Shown here: positions 20,806-30,900 of the stretch, one piece after another
How the letters are laid out: each line of letters opens with the position of its first letter
Numbering within the stretch: position 1 is the stretch's first letter
Origin: Agarophyton chilense
Taxonomy: Eukaryota; Rhodophyta; Florideophyceae; Gracilariales; Gracilariaceae
Reading direction: 5' to 3'
Length of the DNA: 64,000 nt
Assembly: GCA_030374765.1 (NCBI GenBank)
Contig: JARGXX010000098.1
Span: 1,302,001 to 1,366,000, forward strand
Translations under genes and position numbers: made by a program
The notes under the pieces: generated by a model
Database searches by the model: none
What the model was told of the DNA's origin: nothing
What the model saw: the letters and a program-made list of their open reading frames with translations, nothing else

Positions 20806-21401
20806 GAGACAGGAGGCGCCGCTTTTCCATATTGGGCTGAATACCAGAGTTCTTAGTGTGTGTAGAACTCATCGGCGGCAGAAATACAGGGCAGATGCTG
20901 GAGAGCACGGCTTGCGTCCCAAACTGTGTTGCTTGGGTCGATTATGGCACGAAATTGCGCATTAAATTGTTCTTCATGGCCTCCGCTATCACGGTATTAC
21001 TCCCAGGTACGTTGAGAGTAGGAATAACGTCCAGTGGGGCTGGGAAACGCGGTGGCAGTGGTGCAGCGGAAGGGTTGGCTTCATTTGACGATAAAGCCAC
21101 CGGATGAGTACGCCGTGGCTCAGGGATTGTGACACTGTTGCTTTCAAAAGACCCATGACCGTGCCCCGGAGCTCCGAAAGCCCGTCCAGCGGCAGGCCAG
21201 ATAGTTCTATGGACTGGGAGCCAGTGTGGATGATACGTGTGTAGCTGCGGTCGCGGTGGTTCCTGCACAACATGACGAAGAATAGGTTCGTTATAGGGGG
21301 AACCGAGCGCGGCGGCGAAATGGTACAATGTGAAACGGGAGCATCTGATAAAAGTGGGGGTGGTGCAGGGGCGACTTAAGGAGCCTTTTTCTTTGCCCGT
21401 A
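20806..21401. other. Spacer between convergent frames
   Basis: No convincing protein on either strand. A minus-strand frame runs through (20942-21595), containing 'GCFKCRKSKC', but it overlaps the better-supported frame ending at 21402 and is mostly low-complexity Pro/His sequence. Confidence 0.35.
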
Positions 21402-23260
21402 TTACTGTAGCCTTTTCTGAAACAAAAGCGCGAAGTTTTCCCATCGCACTTGGATTTCCTGCATTTGAAGCAACCTGTGCCAGACGTAAAGATCTGCCCA
21501 GTACTGCTCTCCCCCAGAACCGCGACCACAATTTTCTTCTCCATTTCCTTCTTGTTCCTTTCTTTCGCCCTTGCAATCCTCCAAATAACCATCACGGATC
21601 ACAGGTTGCTGTTGACGATTCAAAAACTCCCTAGCTATTTCACCATACTCCTGTACAGCGCCCTGAGCTAATTCGAGAGCCTGCTATCTCTTATCCATTT
21701 CGGACCATACGTTGGCGCTTCGTTTGCGTTCTTGTTTTGCTTGCAAGTTTGTTAAAACTCTAACATCTGCCAACAACCTAGCTTTCTCTACAAATGGGGT
21801 TTCGTTTGCCCTGTATTCATGGTCTGGTGCACATACCGGTTCTTAAATTTCGTCCAACAATATACACACTCGCTGATATTTCTTCCTCGCATTGAGAGCT
21901 ACGAAGCCATTTCCACCCAGCTTCAGGTGCTTGCACACATCCGCACGCAATTCGACCGTGCAAGTATCGAGGCCAATGGTGCGCAAATGGCCCAAGGCAA
22001 AGTAGAAGATTCGTTTCCTCCTGTAGAGGCTCCAGAACTTTGCAGTTGAGCCGTTGCCTCCCAGATTCCCCTCGATACTAGTTGCCTCAGAATGTTGATC
22101 AAGCTGCCTGAACCCAAGTATAGCTTTCATCTCCGTCACATTAGCCTTACGTAATCGGCGAATTTCGTCTTTTACCGTTGAAGCATGAAACTCAATGCCC
22201 CATACGGATACCGCGAGCACGCTGTCTTGCGAAAAAAGCCTATCGTTTTCATTTGAGTACACCTTCGAGCCTATCATTTCCCGCGGCACGTTTAGTATTC
22301 GAAAACCTAGATTAAAAAATGCACGGACTTCATATACATTCGAGACTATGAACCAATCATAAAGCCGAGACATGACTTCGAATAATTCTGCTGACTCATC
22401 GCTGTTTCCTATCTTGTCTTCGCCCCCATTGAAAAACGAAGTCCCAATTCCAGTGATAGCTGTGTCCAACTCAAACTCTTCATTTCCTCGATCTGAAGCT
22501 TGTGCTGCTCCAATGGGCGGCTCAAAACAATATTCATTTGTCGCAGCACTTGGAGACGTAGTATTTACCGATCTCGCCTTGACCACGAAAGAGAGCCCCA
22601 TTTGAAGAAAATTCCTTTGCAGCGAATCTGTCAAGCCTCTTAGTCCTCTCTCTATCTGTTGTAGCTGATTACACTGCTCCATAAGTTCTGAAGCGCTATT
22701 GTAACTTCTTTCAAAACTTTTTGCGAACTCTGAGATTGCCGTAATTACAGATTGCATAATGATCAACACATTTGGCTCGGCTGCAGCCAGAGGCGGCAGT
22801 TCTGTCTCAACCCTCAACAGCATATTTCTAGATCCTGCGATAAAATCTACTGGTACACCTGGGCAAAGTGCTGTTCGTTCAAGAATCAAATCATACAGCC
22901 TTTCTCGTGACGCCGAATTTTTCTTCATCTGTTTTTTCTAAGCTCTGTAGCTATTTGCCACGACCCTAGACACCGTCGTATCCACTGAGGAGACGATGAT
23001 TTCCTTCTCAAGCAGATTTCCATTCTCCTGAAAGATGATTCTCGCAAGTTTACAAGTCGAGTCCCTGAGCCCTTTGACACCGAACTTAGACCATGTCGGG
23101 GATGTCCGTGAGAGCGCGATTGGATTCACGGAAGCAACATGAGCAGATTGTGGTTGCTGTCTATGCAACAGGAAGGGATGTGCATCCATGATCTGAAACT
23201 CAGTATCGCCATTTTGGCAATACAGAGCTCGGCCAGAGACAAAAGGACGGGCAATAAGAG
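21402..23260 (-). pseudogene. Long unrecognised frame with three in-frame stops
   Basis: On the minus strand one frame stays open from about 23260 to 21402 (over 600 codons), apart from three single stop codons: TAG at about 22935, TAA at about 21846 and TAG at about 21688. The longest uninterrupted part (21843-22928) is 361 codons. Sequence features: 'GRALYCQNGDTEFQIMDAHP' near the start, a helical middle with 'LMEQCNQLQQIERGLRGL', and a charged C-terminal helix 'NLQAKQERKRSANVWSEMDK'. No family was recognised. The absence of frameshifts with only point stops argues for recent decay, or for recoding, which is less likely. A GGTAAGAG splice-donor-like site lies just upstream at about 23270. 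Confidence 0.5.
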
Positions 23261-23435
23261 CTATAGGAACCTCTTACCTTGCTGATGGACTCCAGATTTT
23301 GTCTCCCTGTCGAAGTTACTCAACTGGAACCAAGGTTTTGCGGTCTGCCGTAAGTACGGAAGCTCCAGCTCGGAAACATGAAGATGAAGGGTAACGATAC
23401 TGATACTCTCCTCCGTTTGCGCATCATTCGCAGTA

Positions 23436-24287
23436 TTAGTAACAGCAATTTTTACTAGAACCATAAGGATTATGATACTGAATTACTGAGGGCCTTGCTT
23501 CATCATCAGTTTTTGAACCGTCGATAACTCTATACCCGTGATAAAGAAAGGTTTCCCATACGAAAGGTCTTATGACGAGCGGAACGGGGAACCCTGCTTC
23601 TATGACATCATAAATCAACCGATTCGTTTCAGAAACGGTTGCCCCAAGCGCCATGTACTTGACCCAGTGGTTGTAGCATTCAGACTCAGAGTGCTGCAAA
23701 GAACCCTGGCTGTACTGGATGGAATGGTCATTAGCGCTTGCAAAAAGTATATTCCGATACATTCCACGGGCGCGAGGAAGTTCTCTTTGGACCCTGCTGA
23801 AAAGTTTGGCAAATCTTCTCCAGTGGAATCTTGTTGTCTCCGAGTATGTCCTATATAGGTGAAATTCCAATGACATGGTGAGACTCTTAAAGTCGTATTG
23901 AATGCGCCAATAATTCAGACTTTCTCGAATTTCTGAACAGGCATGCTTTCGAATGGAGGCGGTGACCAAGGTTGTACCGAGTTTTGTGCAATCGGCATTT
24001 GGCAACCAAGCTTGTCTGTTTGCTTTTTCGTACATATCTGGGAAGAAGATTGTCTTGGCCAGTTTATATTGCTTGTAGCCTTTACCCGCTTGGTATAAAA
24101 TGGAACCAGAAATAGCATTGATACCCTTAAAGTGAATCGCGGACTCAGTAGCTGCTTCAATTTCTTTGGCTTCATGAGCATCCGGGTGAAGAAGGTAGGC
24201 CATTTCCAAAACAGTGCTCTCAATCGACATTGTGATCAGTTGTTGGTTAGATTGGTATTCGTGAAAAGCGGTATGGGTACATGGCAC
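23436..24287 (-). CDS. Unrecognised 283-residue protein
   Basis: An intact frame, possibly starting at the second Met (after 'QSNQQLIT'), since the first 19 residues overlap the neighbouring PDS5 fragment. Residues about 25-100 include 'ATESAIHFKGINAISGSIL' and 'GKGYKQYKLAKTIFF'; the C-terminal half has 'HWVKYMALGATVSETNRLIY' and 'VPLVIRPFVWETFLYHGYRV'. No membrane segment or catalytic motif is clear. It is the first of the minus-strand frames in this part of the insertion and overlaps by 29 nt a short frame (23261-23464) leading to the long frame below it. That suggests these were once one transcription unit, perhaps with introns. Confidence 0.5.
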   Translation of the reverse strand: MPCTHTAFHEYQSNQQLITMSIESTVLEMAYLLHPDAHEAKEIEAATESAIHFKGINAISGSILYQAGKGYKQYKLAKTIFFPDMYEKANRQAWLPNADCTKLGTTLVTASIRKHACSEIRESLNYWRIQYDFKSLTMSLEFHLYRTYSETTRFHWRRFAKLFSRVQRELPRARGMYRNILFASANDHSIQYSQGSLQHSESECYNHWVKYMALGATVSETNRLIYDVIEAGFPVPLVIRPFVWETFLYHGYRVIDGSKTDDEARPSVIQYHNPYGSSKNCCY

Positions 24288-25472
24288 CGTCCAACTCCCC
24301 GATGAGCAGCTTGTTGTCAGTCTGCGCTGGCTACTTGCGCGTCTTCATACAGTCGTTAACATCGTCGAGGCTGCTGAGCATACGCCGGGTGACTCCAAGA
24401 GATTGCCAGAGAGACGCCTCACTTACCAAGACGATTTACACGCCCTGGCTGACGCTCCCACCACCGAGCACTTTCTTACCCATCCCCATCATTGAGTTAA
24501 GCTCTTCACCGCCTGCTGCATGGCCGAAATGCTGCGAATCTATGCCCCAGACCCACCTGTGTCGCAGCGCAAACTAGATCAACTCAGCTCCCTTTTTATC
24601 GAACAGCTTACCGTCATGGTCTGCGCAAAGGATGTGTTTGAGACGTTTCGCTTTTCGCTACTGAAGCAACTGGCCACCGTCAAGAAATTTTTTATATTTT
24701 GTGACGATGACCAGTTTGTGTGCGACATTTTCACCTGCATCTACGCCACTGTTTGCGCTCATCAGTCCGAAAAATCGAGACAATACCTCGCCGACATTCT
24801 CATCTCGCTTCTTGAAGAGGCAGAGCATTTGAAAAGGGAGGTGCTGGATGCCATGTTAGCACCGCTCGTGCCTCAGCTGCAGTATTCTTGGATGCTATAG
24901 ATTCTTATCCGTCGTTGTTCGCCGAGTTTCTAAACCGGCAGCGCGATTTCAACGCCGAGATTTGCGCGGATATTGCCGGTGCTTTTGGTTTCGTGCTTGT
25001 GGTGCACCCCAAGCATGCAAAACTTTTTGAAAGCATGCTGAAGGACAGAGCAATTGACAAGGATGACCATGTTAGGTGTATTGCTGTAGAGTCTATTGGC
25101 AAGTGCATTCATCGTGCAAGCGAATCCTTGCTACAGCTATTGGATTTGCGTCTTTGTGACCTGAAGCCGCAGGGGAGAAAGGCTGCACTTGCCCAGGTTT
25201 ACGAACTTTTCACTAATGTGACTCCATCGTATTCAAGGCCAAGTCCCAGTTCTGAACCTAATGAGGAAAGAAACGTTTTCAGGGACTGGGGGGGAAAAAA
25301 GGAGTCAAGTGGAGAAGATCTCGAGCGCGGGAGACCTCGATCATCAATTGAACCAGTAACGATGAACGACGTGTTGCAAACGTGCATGCTAACGCATTCA
25401 TGGCCACCAGACGCCATTCTGCGTTCCAACATGGCTCTGGACGATGCTGGAGACCAGAAAAGCGCTCGTTAA
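24277..25472 (+). pseudogene. PDS5: PDS5 sister-chromatid cohesion factor, N-terminal fragment
   Basis: PDS5 is a HEAT-repeat regulator of cohesin in the nucleus. The frame opens with 'HGTVQLPDEQLVVSLRWLL', meets an in-frame TGA at about 24494, then reads 'VKLFTACCMAEMLRIYAPDP', the hallmark block near the N-terminus of PDS5. It continues with 'LLKQLATVKKFFIFCDD'. Near 24890 it shifts frame and continues with HEAT-type sequence: 'LLDLRLCDLKPQGRKAALAQ' and, near the end, 'THSWPPDAILRSN', matching the family's W-I/P-P-x-K-I-L segment. It stops at 25470, well short of the usual length above 1000 residues. No start codon is in frame at the left edge. It lies inside the 12.3-kb insertion, so it is probably a captured or retrocopied fragment. 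Confidence 0.8.
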
Positions 25473-25852
25473 ATTGAAAGGCTTATCCTTGAACGGATAC
25501 CTACAACCTCGAAGCACAACGGTGTAAGTATTAGGGCTGGCCTTCGTCGGTTGGCCATATTTATCTATTAGCTTTCGGAAACGTCTTATGAAAATCTTAT
25601 GGCAATCGTGCGGACTCGGTGGAACACAAGAGCAGCATTAGTCTCAATCGCTCAGTTCCGACTCAACTCACGCAAGGCAGGTGTGCCTTTGAGTCACGTG
25701 GAAAGGTAGACTACTCCCGTTCACCCAACGTTTTCCCGAAAGAGCCATGGTGAAGGACGAGACAAGAATATATCTACAGCCACACCAACTATCGAGTTAC
25801 GAAATCATTCTTTCGCGCTAGAATCGCCCTTGTCAGCGCGAATTTCTGTGAC
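25473..25852. other. Spacer between PDS5 and sulfotransferase fragments
   Basis: No recognisable protein or repeat. It may hold regulatory sequence captured along with the sulfotransferase copy, but nothing in it shows this. Confidence 0.35.
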
Positions 25853-26633
25853 ATGTTCCAGGCGCTTACCAGAGTCGAGCTCTCTCCGCAGGAGCGTCTT
25901 CATCGTCCCATTTTCTATTTGAAGATGCAAAAAACTGCCTCCACCACCATCTCTAGGGCGCTCGGTAGATATGCCTCAGTCCATGACCTATCCATTTCAA
26001 CTGCTTCCGGATACAACCGCAGATCGTTTTGATGTCATTGTCTTGCAGCACATTCCATACAACCTCCCAGTTCTGGATACCTTCCTCAAAGCCCGTCCAA
26101 AGTTTGTTCTGTCCAGCGTTCGCCACCCGACTGATCGTGCCATTTCGTGATTCAGGCAGCAGATCAACCAGTTTGAATGGGTTTCAGAAATGGACTGTCC
26201 CAAGAAAGAACAACTAATTATCGCCGAGTTCGATAAGTTTGTCGACCAACGCAGGATGCAAACATCTCAATTTTTCCAGTTGCAGGAACGATCACCCCGA
26301 CTGGCGCTGCGTCCCAAAAAGATGAACATTACTCGCGTCGTGTCTCAGTTCGATTTCATCTTCCCCCAAGAGCGACTTCAAAACAGTTTTGAGTGCTTTT
26401 GCAAGACGCACGGCGTACATCTCTGTGATTCTAAGACTCCTGTCAAGAGAGAGAATGCGAAGAAAAAGCGTGGTTGCCTTGAACACGTTCTTATGCGACA
26501 CCGGTCTATTGTTCTTAGCAAGGGCTATGAACAAGATCTCCAAAACTTGAAATGGTTTCGTAGTCAACTCGATACGTGTTTGAAGACAATTTCTTACTAC
26601 TGTTGCTGTCAGAGAAACGCCTCCGACTTTTGA
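25853..26633 (+). pseudogene. PAPS-dependent carbohydrate sulfotransferase, frameshifted
   Basis: Starts at ATG 25853. The 5'-phosphosulfate-binding loop is clear, 'PIFYLKMQKTASTTISRAL', with the K-T-x-S-T-T pattern of polysaccharide 2-O/3-O sulfotransferases. A 1-nt shift at about 26010-26030 is followed by 'FDVIVLQHIPYNLPVLDTFL' and the 3'-phosphate-binding motif 'FVLSSVRHPTDRAIS'. An in-frame TGA (about 26147) replaces the residue before 'FRQQINQFEWVSEMDC'. The rest is open to 26633 and ends in a basic and Cys-rich tail. Active relatives transfer sulfate from PAPS to sugars in the Golgi, for example in galactan synthesis in red algae. No transmembrane anchor is visible at the N-terminus, and the two lesions make this copy dead. 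Confidence 0.78.
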
Positions 26634-26912
26634 CATGCCTTCTCCAAAACTCTTTTTTTTTATTATGCTGTGCGTAGTCCACCTACGCACTTGCTTACTT
26701 TTGTCTTATGTCACTGTCTCATTTCTATTCGAATTGTGACCGGAGAATGTTTCGCATTGTTTTTCCAATCACTTGTTTTCGGCGATTCGCATTGTTGCGC
26801 TCTGTTGCGCCAGGCACAGGCGTACTTTGGATTGCTGTCCACCTTTTTTATGATTGACCAATTGGCTGCGTGGAGCGTCGCATCACGCATGTCGTGTGCG
26901 GCACGTCGGAAG
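26634..26912. other. Spacer, no gene recognised
   Basis: AT-rich stretch between the sulfotransferase pseudogene and the TA target of Tc1-B. Nothing recognisable. Confidence 0.35.
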
Positions 26913-26914
26913 TA

Positions 26915-28214
26915 AAGTCTGTTTCAAAATCATATCCCTCGCGCAAATTTTCCAAAAATTGACGTTTTGGCTACAGTAAAACTAACAAAATCAGTGTGAA
27001 AAAATTTTCTAGTAAAACAACTGTTTCAAAATCATAACCTTTATTGCATCCTTTTTATTCTAACGCGAGTTCAGTAGTTTATTTTTGCTCCTTTAGCCTG
27101 TATAACACTTATACAACGCTTTGGCATTGATTCTATAAAAGGATTGATAGCATTACAGTCAATCTTTTCCCAGCAATCTTTGATACAATTTTTCAGATCA
27201 AAAACTGTATCAAATTGCCTTCCTTGCCCATAAACCATTCGGGCCAACATTCCCCAAATGTTTTCGATAGGGTTGAGGTCAGGAGAGCGCGCAGGCCATT
27301 CCATAACCGACATATTTAGACTATTGAACCACTGTTTCATAAAATTGGACTTATGCACAGGTGCATTATCTTGCTGAAAAATGAATTCTTCTCCATGCAT
27401 ACAGTATGAAAAAGGTAAAAGATAGTTTTCTAGAACCTCAGCATACTTCTCAGAGTTCATTGTAGTTTCAACAAAAGCCATATCATTTGCTCCTTTTGTA
27501 TAGATTCCAGCTCAAACCATTACTGATGCGCCTCCTGAATGCCTAGTCACAAATTCCTTCTTTTCTTTTCATAGATCGTGCCAATAAAATTTATAGCAAT
27601 CTGGACCATCAAGGTTAAACTTTTTTTCGTCGGAAAAGATAACATTATTCCATTCAGTTTTCCAATAAGACTTTTGAGCACAGCATTCAACTCGACTTTT
27701 CTTGTGATTATCTTTTAAAAAAAAGTTTTCCTCATTTTTGTGTACTTGAACAAATTTTGACGGTTGACTTCACGCCATATTGTAGATCTTGATAGAGGCA
27801 AATTTAGGTTTTTGACAATTTTCCCGCAAGATGAAGTGTTGCGACATAGTTCTCGCTTAATTCCGCGCTTATCGGCCGGGGATAGTGCCGTAGGACGGCC
27901 GGTTGAACGCTTTGTTCCGTATGTAGCGGGGTTTTTGATGAAGTTGCTGATTGTTTTTGGGCTGCGCTTGAGTTTTCGGGCTATATCTGCTGGAATCATA
28001 CCCTGACCTACTAATTCCATGATTTCGAGCTGTTCAGAGCGTGTCAGAGGTGCGCCACGAGCCATAATTGAGCGAATGATTGTATAAAAAATATACTTTT
28101 GAAACAGTGTTATTGACTTAGTGGTTTTTATTTGTTGTGAAATGTGCTCTACAGTACGTGAAATGCCTTTTTGGCGCAGTTTTTGTAAAGGGATATGTTT
28201 TTGAAACGCACTGA
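26915..28214 (-). mobile_element. Tc1/mariner element B
   Basis: A 1.3-kb element with TA at 26913-26914 and 28215-28216. Ends carry GTTTCAAAATCATATCCC on one side and, inverted, GTTTCAAAAACATATCCC on the other. It is the same family as element A (4123-5420) in reverse orientation and is clearly similar along its full length. It is nested in the 12.3-kb insertion and is therefore younger than that insertion. Confidence 0.88.
27071..28060 (-). pseudogene. Tc1-family DD34E transposase, inactivated
   Basis: The N-terminal helix-turn-helix (from 28060 downward) has 'LVGQGMIPADIARKLKRSP' and 'STGRPTALSPADKRG'. The C-terminal part (27071-27481) has 'FQQDNAPVHKS' and 'SPDLNPIENIWGML' with 34 residues between the catalytic Asp and Glu, and it closes with 'MPKRCISVIQAKG'. 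In the middle, translation shows stops in 'WHDL*KEKK' and in 'VMV*AGIY' (TGG changed to TGA). It is better preserved than element A, which agrees with a later arrival, but no active enzyme is encoded. Confidence 0.87.
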
Positions 28215-28216
28215 TA

Positions 28217-29868
28217 TCGAGAAGAATCTCATGTTTCTTCAGATTACGTTTTGTCAAATTTACTGTATGCAACAATCTTTCTGTCATCTATTCACTTGCT
28301 CACCAAAAGCTCTCCTGAGCGACTGGAAAGTACCGCTGTTCTACCCTCGGTACACATTCACCCTTTGTAGTTTCGACTCTTCTGGTATTTTGGAACAGCC
28401 GGCTGACGCAAGTCTTCCTGTGCCCGCCCTTTCAAAAAGACTTTTCTATCTCACGTTGAATGGAACGCTTCCATGTGCGAGAGTGACAAACTCTTTCATG
28501 CTGTGATGTGACGAAGCAAGGATCTATTGTAGAGATTCTGCAGCACTCGCAGGGGAGATAAGCAGAGGAGAAAGACAAGTTTCCAGTAAGCAACTCCTTC
28601 CTTTTGAATAGTATTGAGTTATTGAACAATTTACAACTTTCGCTAGATCATCATAGAATGTGGCCAGACACGTTATAGAGCTGTATCGTGTTTTCGTATC
28701 CACTCCATTCCGTATGCCACTAAATGATCGGTACGGTTCAGATTCTATGATATCTATGTTGAATAGAAATAACAAAGTTACTCATACTTCTTCCTCCTGA
28801 TCGTCGTTTAGTCCATTTTTGCCGTTCATGTCAATTCTAGGTGATCAACTATCTCCTGATTAAGCTTAATCATACTTATGTGATCGCTTGTTGCATCTCA
28901 TTCCAACGGCCTGTGTCTTTCAAGGATTCATCTGCGAGGCCCAAAGTGTTTGAACGTTTTGGAGTACGGGGTTCGGGGGTGTTTAGATGTGAAATAAAAT
29001 GGCGAGGAATTGCTTGCACGGGAGCGGTTGTAACGCGTGCCGTGTGGGGTTATGGCTATTTGGGTTCGATTTGTGTTGTGTTTCGAGCGGCGCCGCTGAT
29101 TTCGGGCCATGTGGAGCGGCCGCAGCAGGTAACGTGCGGCTGGGAAGAGTTGTTTGCAAAGAAGAGAATGCAGAAGAAAAGGAGAGTTGGAGGGAGCGGT
29201 TGTGTTGTGAGGTAGGGCGACGGGGGAGGTGGTGAAGGGATGATTGTGCGTGGGATATTAGAGATGCTGGCGGCGTATGAGGTGTTGACGTCGTCGGATT
29301 GAGGGAGGACGAAGAAATTTGTGAGACGAAGCTATGGAGGTGGAGAATGGGAGGGGTGTTCGGGAGAAGAGTGGTGGCGGGCGGGGTTGAGGTGTGACTC
29401 ATGTGGGTGGGTGGTGTATTTTTAGGATTGGGAGGGTAGATGGGACGGTTTTTGGAGCTGAGAGTAGGGGAGTTGATGAGGAAGAGGAGAAGGAGGAAGG
29501 AGGGTTTGAAGCGGGGATTGCGGGGAGTGGAGAGGGGAACGAGGGGTGCAAGGAGAAGGTGGGCGAGACCAGGTCGTATTGTGGATGGTGGTTCTGGGAG
29601 GTATCATTGCGATATGGGTTGGTGTGAGGGTGTTTGAGCCAGGCTTTTGTCATTCACATCTAGCGTTTGGCACCCAAACATAGGCGGTAAACTAGCGGGG
29701 GCTTTTGCATTCGTTTCCCATACATAATGTGCAGGATTTCGATATAGAATCGAAAGCCCAAACTAGCTGGCACTCTAAAAAATTAACAGGAATTGCCTCT
29801 GCATCCGCGATCCGTCATTTTTCGCAGATTTTTCGCCGGATATCTTCTCGCATACTAAACTAGCGGCT
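28217..29868. other. Right arm of the 12.3-kb element, purine-rich and CTAG-rich
   Basis: The stretch 28900-29640 is strongly purine-rich on the plus strand, mirroring the pyrimidine-rich left arm at 18300-19850. From about 29655 AAACTAGC-type motifs recur (29658, 29692, 29762, 29857) up to the terminal repeat. Open frames here follow from skewed composition (Gly/Glu/Arg-rich or Pro/Ser/Thr-rich) and are not taken as genes. Confidence 0.45.
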
Positions 29869-29896
29869 AATACTAGCTTTCCGAGAACTCAGACGA
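29869..29896 (-). repeat. Right terminal inverted repeat of the 12.3-kb element
   Basis: Reverse complement agrees with 17560-17587 at 26 of 28 positions, sharing TCGTCTG at the tip and TCGGAAAGCTAGTATT inward. Confidence 0.8.
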
Positions 29897-30460
29897 AACA
29901 CCGAGTGTACGCCCCCGCCGTCATCATTCAAAAATGCACGTCACTACCCCGATTCCCAGCTATGGGCATCAGCGCACGATAATGAACTAGACACCGTGGA
30001 CAGCACACAGACTATCGAATGGGTACATAACTCCGAACTGCCCTCCAACACGACGACAATCCCTTTGAAAATGACGTACAGATACAAGCGCTCCGAAAAC
30101 GGCGATATAACCAGGTACAAAGCCAGATGCACCGTTCGAGGAGATCGCATGCAGCCGTACACTCACTTCAATCCCGAAGAGTTAATCACTAACACTGCGA
30201 AACGCCCCACAACCCGCACCATCATGTGCCTCGCCGCTGCATTTAAACTGCATATCGAACAGCTCGGTATATCCTCAACCTTTCTCCATGAGCGATACCA
30301 ACACCGCGCACCCGCCTTTGTGCAGCAATTATTTCGATTCGATGGAACATACCAGCACCCATTCAATGCAGGCAGATTGATTGGCAATTTATATGGCACC
30401 CCCCCCGCTTCCTATATCTACTTTGATGCCTTAACCAAGTTCCTGCAATCTTCACAATAC
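29897..30460 (+). pseudogene. Copia-2 reverse transcriptase, N-terminal part
   Basis: Resumes the Copia-2 reading after the 12.3-kb insertion with 'ARHYPDSQLWASAHDNELD' and 'IPLKMTYRYKRSENGDI', parallel to Copia-1 'IPLMMIYRYKRSAEGHI'. It then has 'LGISSTFLHERYQHRAPAFV' (Copia-1: 'FDIKSAYLHEQYRHHRPVYV'), where the catalytic Asp and the following Lys are replaced by Gly and Ser. 'GRLIGNLYGTPPASYIY' follows. It is interrupted at 30460 by the SINE. Confidence 0.85.
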
Positions 30461-30900
30461 TGTAACGCAATGACGGGTGGGTCAGCGTACGGGTCTCGAC
30501 CGGTGGTAGCGTGGTAGAGCGATTCCTAAGGTTCGAATCCTTGACGGCCGCACTCCCAGAGTACTTCGTGCAATGGGATGACGTTTACTGCGCAGTCCTA
30601 CAGGTTGGAGCTACGGAAACGATGGCTTGAAGACCAAAGGGTGGAACTAATATACCAAATGCGGTTATTTAGTATCCTATCGGTGCCTACATTACTCTAA
30701 GGGAGAAGCGTCGATCGAGCCAAGTAAATAGTACTGGAGAGGCGCTGGGATCTCCCTGGCACTGTAATGCTAATCTATTACACAAATTAAAATAAATTAA
30801 TAATCTAGATGAGTCCACCTGAGGTCGAGCCGTACACGTGTCATCTGCAATATCCTTCAGTGCCCGGCGGCTTACAGGGTTCAATCGTTATCTTCGCTCC
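30461..30900 (+). repeat. SINE-like element, copy 1 (440 bp)
   Basis: A 440-bp insertion in the Copia-2 reverse transcriptase, flanked by TTCACAATAC (30451-30460) and TTCACAAATAC (30901-30911). The head contains 'GTGGTAGCGTGGTAGAGCG' followed by GGTTCGAATCC (30530-30540), the tRNA box-B consensus, so it looks tRNA-derived and pol III transcribed. A second copy of the same length is at 41370-41809. No poly(A) tail; the 3' end is GCTCC(TTCACA). No coding capacity. Confidence 0.75.

Larger units (their letters stand above)
17560..29896. mobile_element. 12.3-kb composite DNA transposon-like insertion within Copia-2
   Basis: A 12,337-bp segment splits Copia-2 between the integrase C-terminal linker and the reverse transcriptase. 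Its ends are inverted repeats of 28 bp with two mismatches (17560-17587 and 29869-29896), each containing TCGGAAAGCTAGTATT. Both subterminal regions are studded with CTAG motifs, AAACTAGC recurring. Inside lie tandem repeats, a zinc-finger ORF, a minus-strand unknown gene set, fragments of PDS5 and sulfotransferase genes, and Tc1-B. The target duplication is unclear: the left flank ends CGAAA and the right flank starts AACACC, or CGAAA is shared if the inverted repeat is shortened by three bases. The superfamily is not assigned. Confidence 0.75.

Noticed and set aside
28983-29653. Glu/Gly-rich and Ser/Pro-rich frames in the right arm of the 12.3-kb element
   Set aside because: Open frames on both strands follow from extreme purine skew; neither shows a domain.
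30512-30560. A free-standing tRNA gene
   Set aside because: Box A-like and box B sequences are only about 10 bases apart and no cloverleaf can be folded; it is the head of a SINE.
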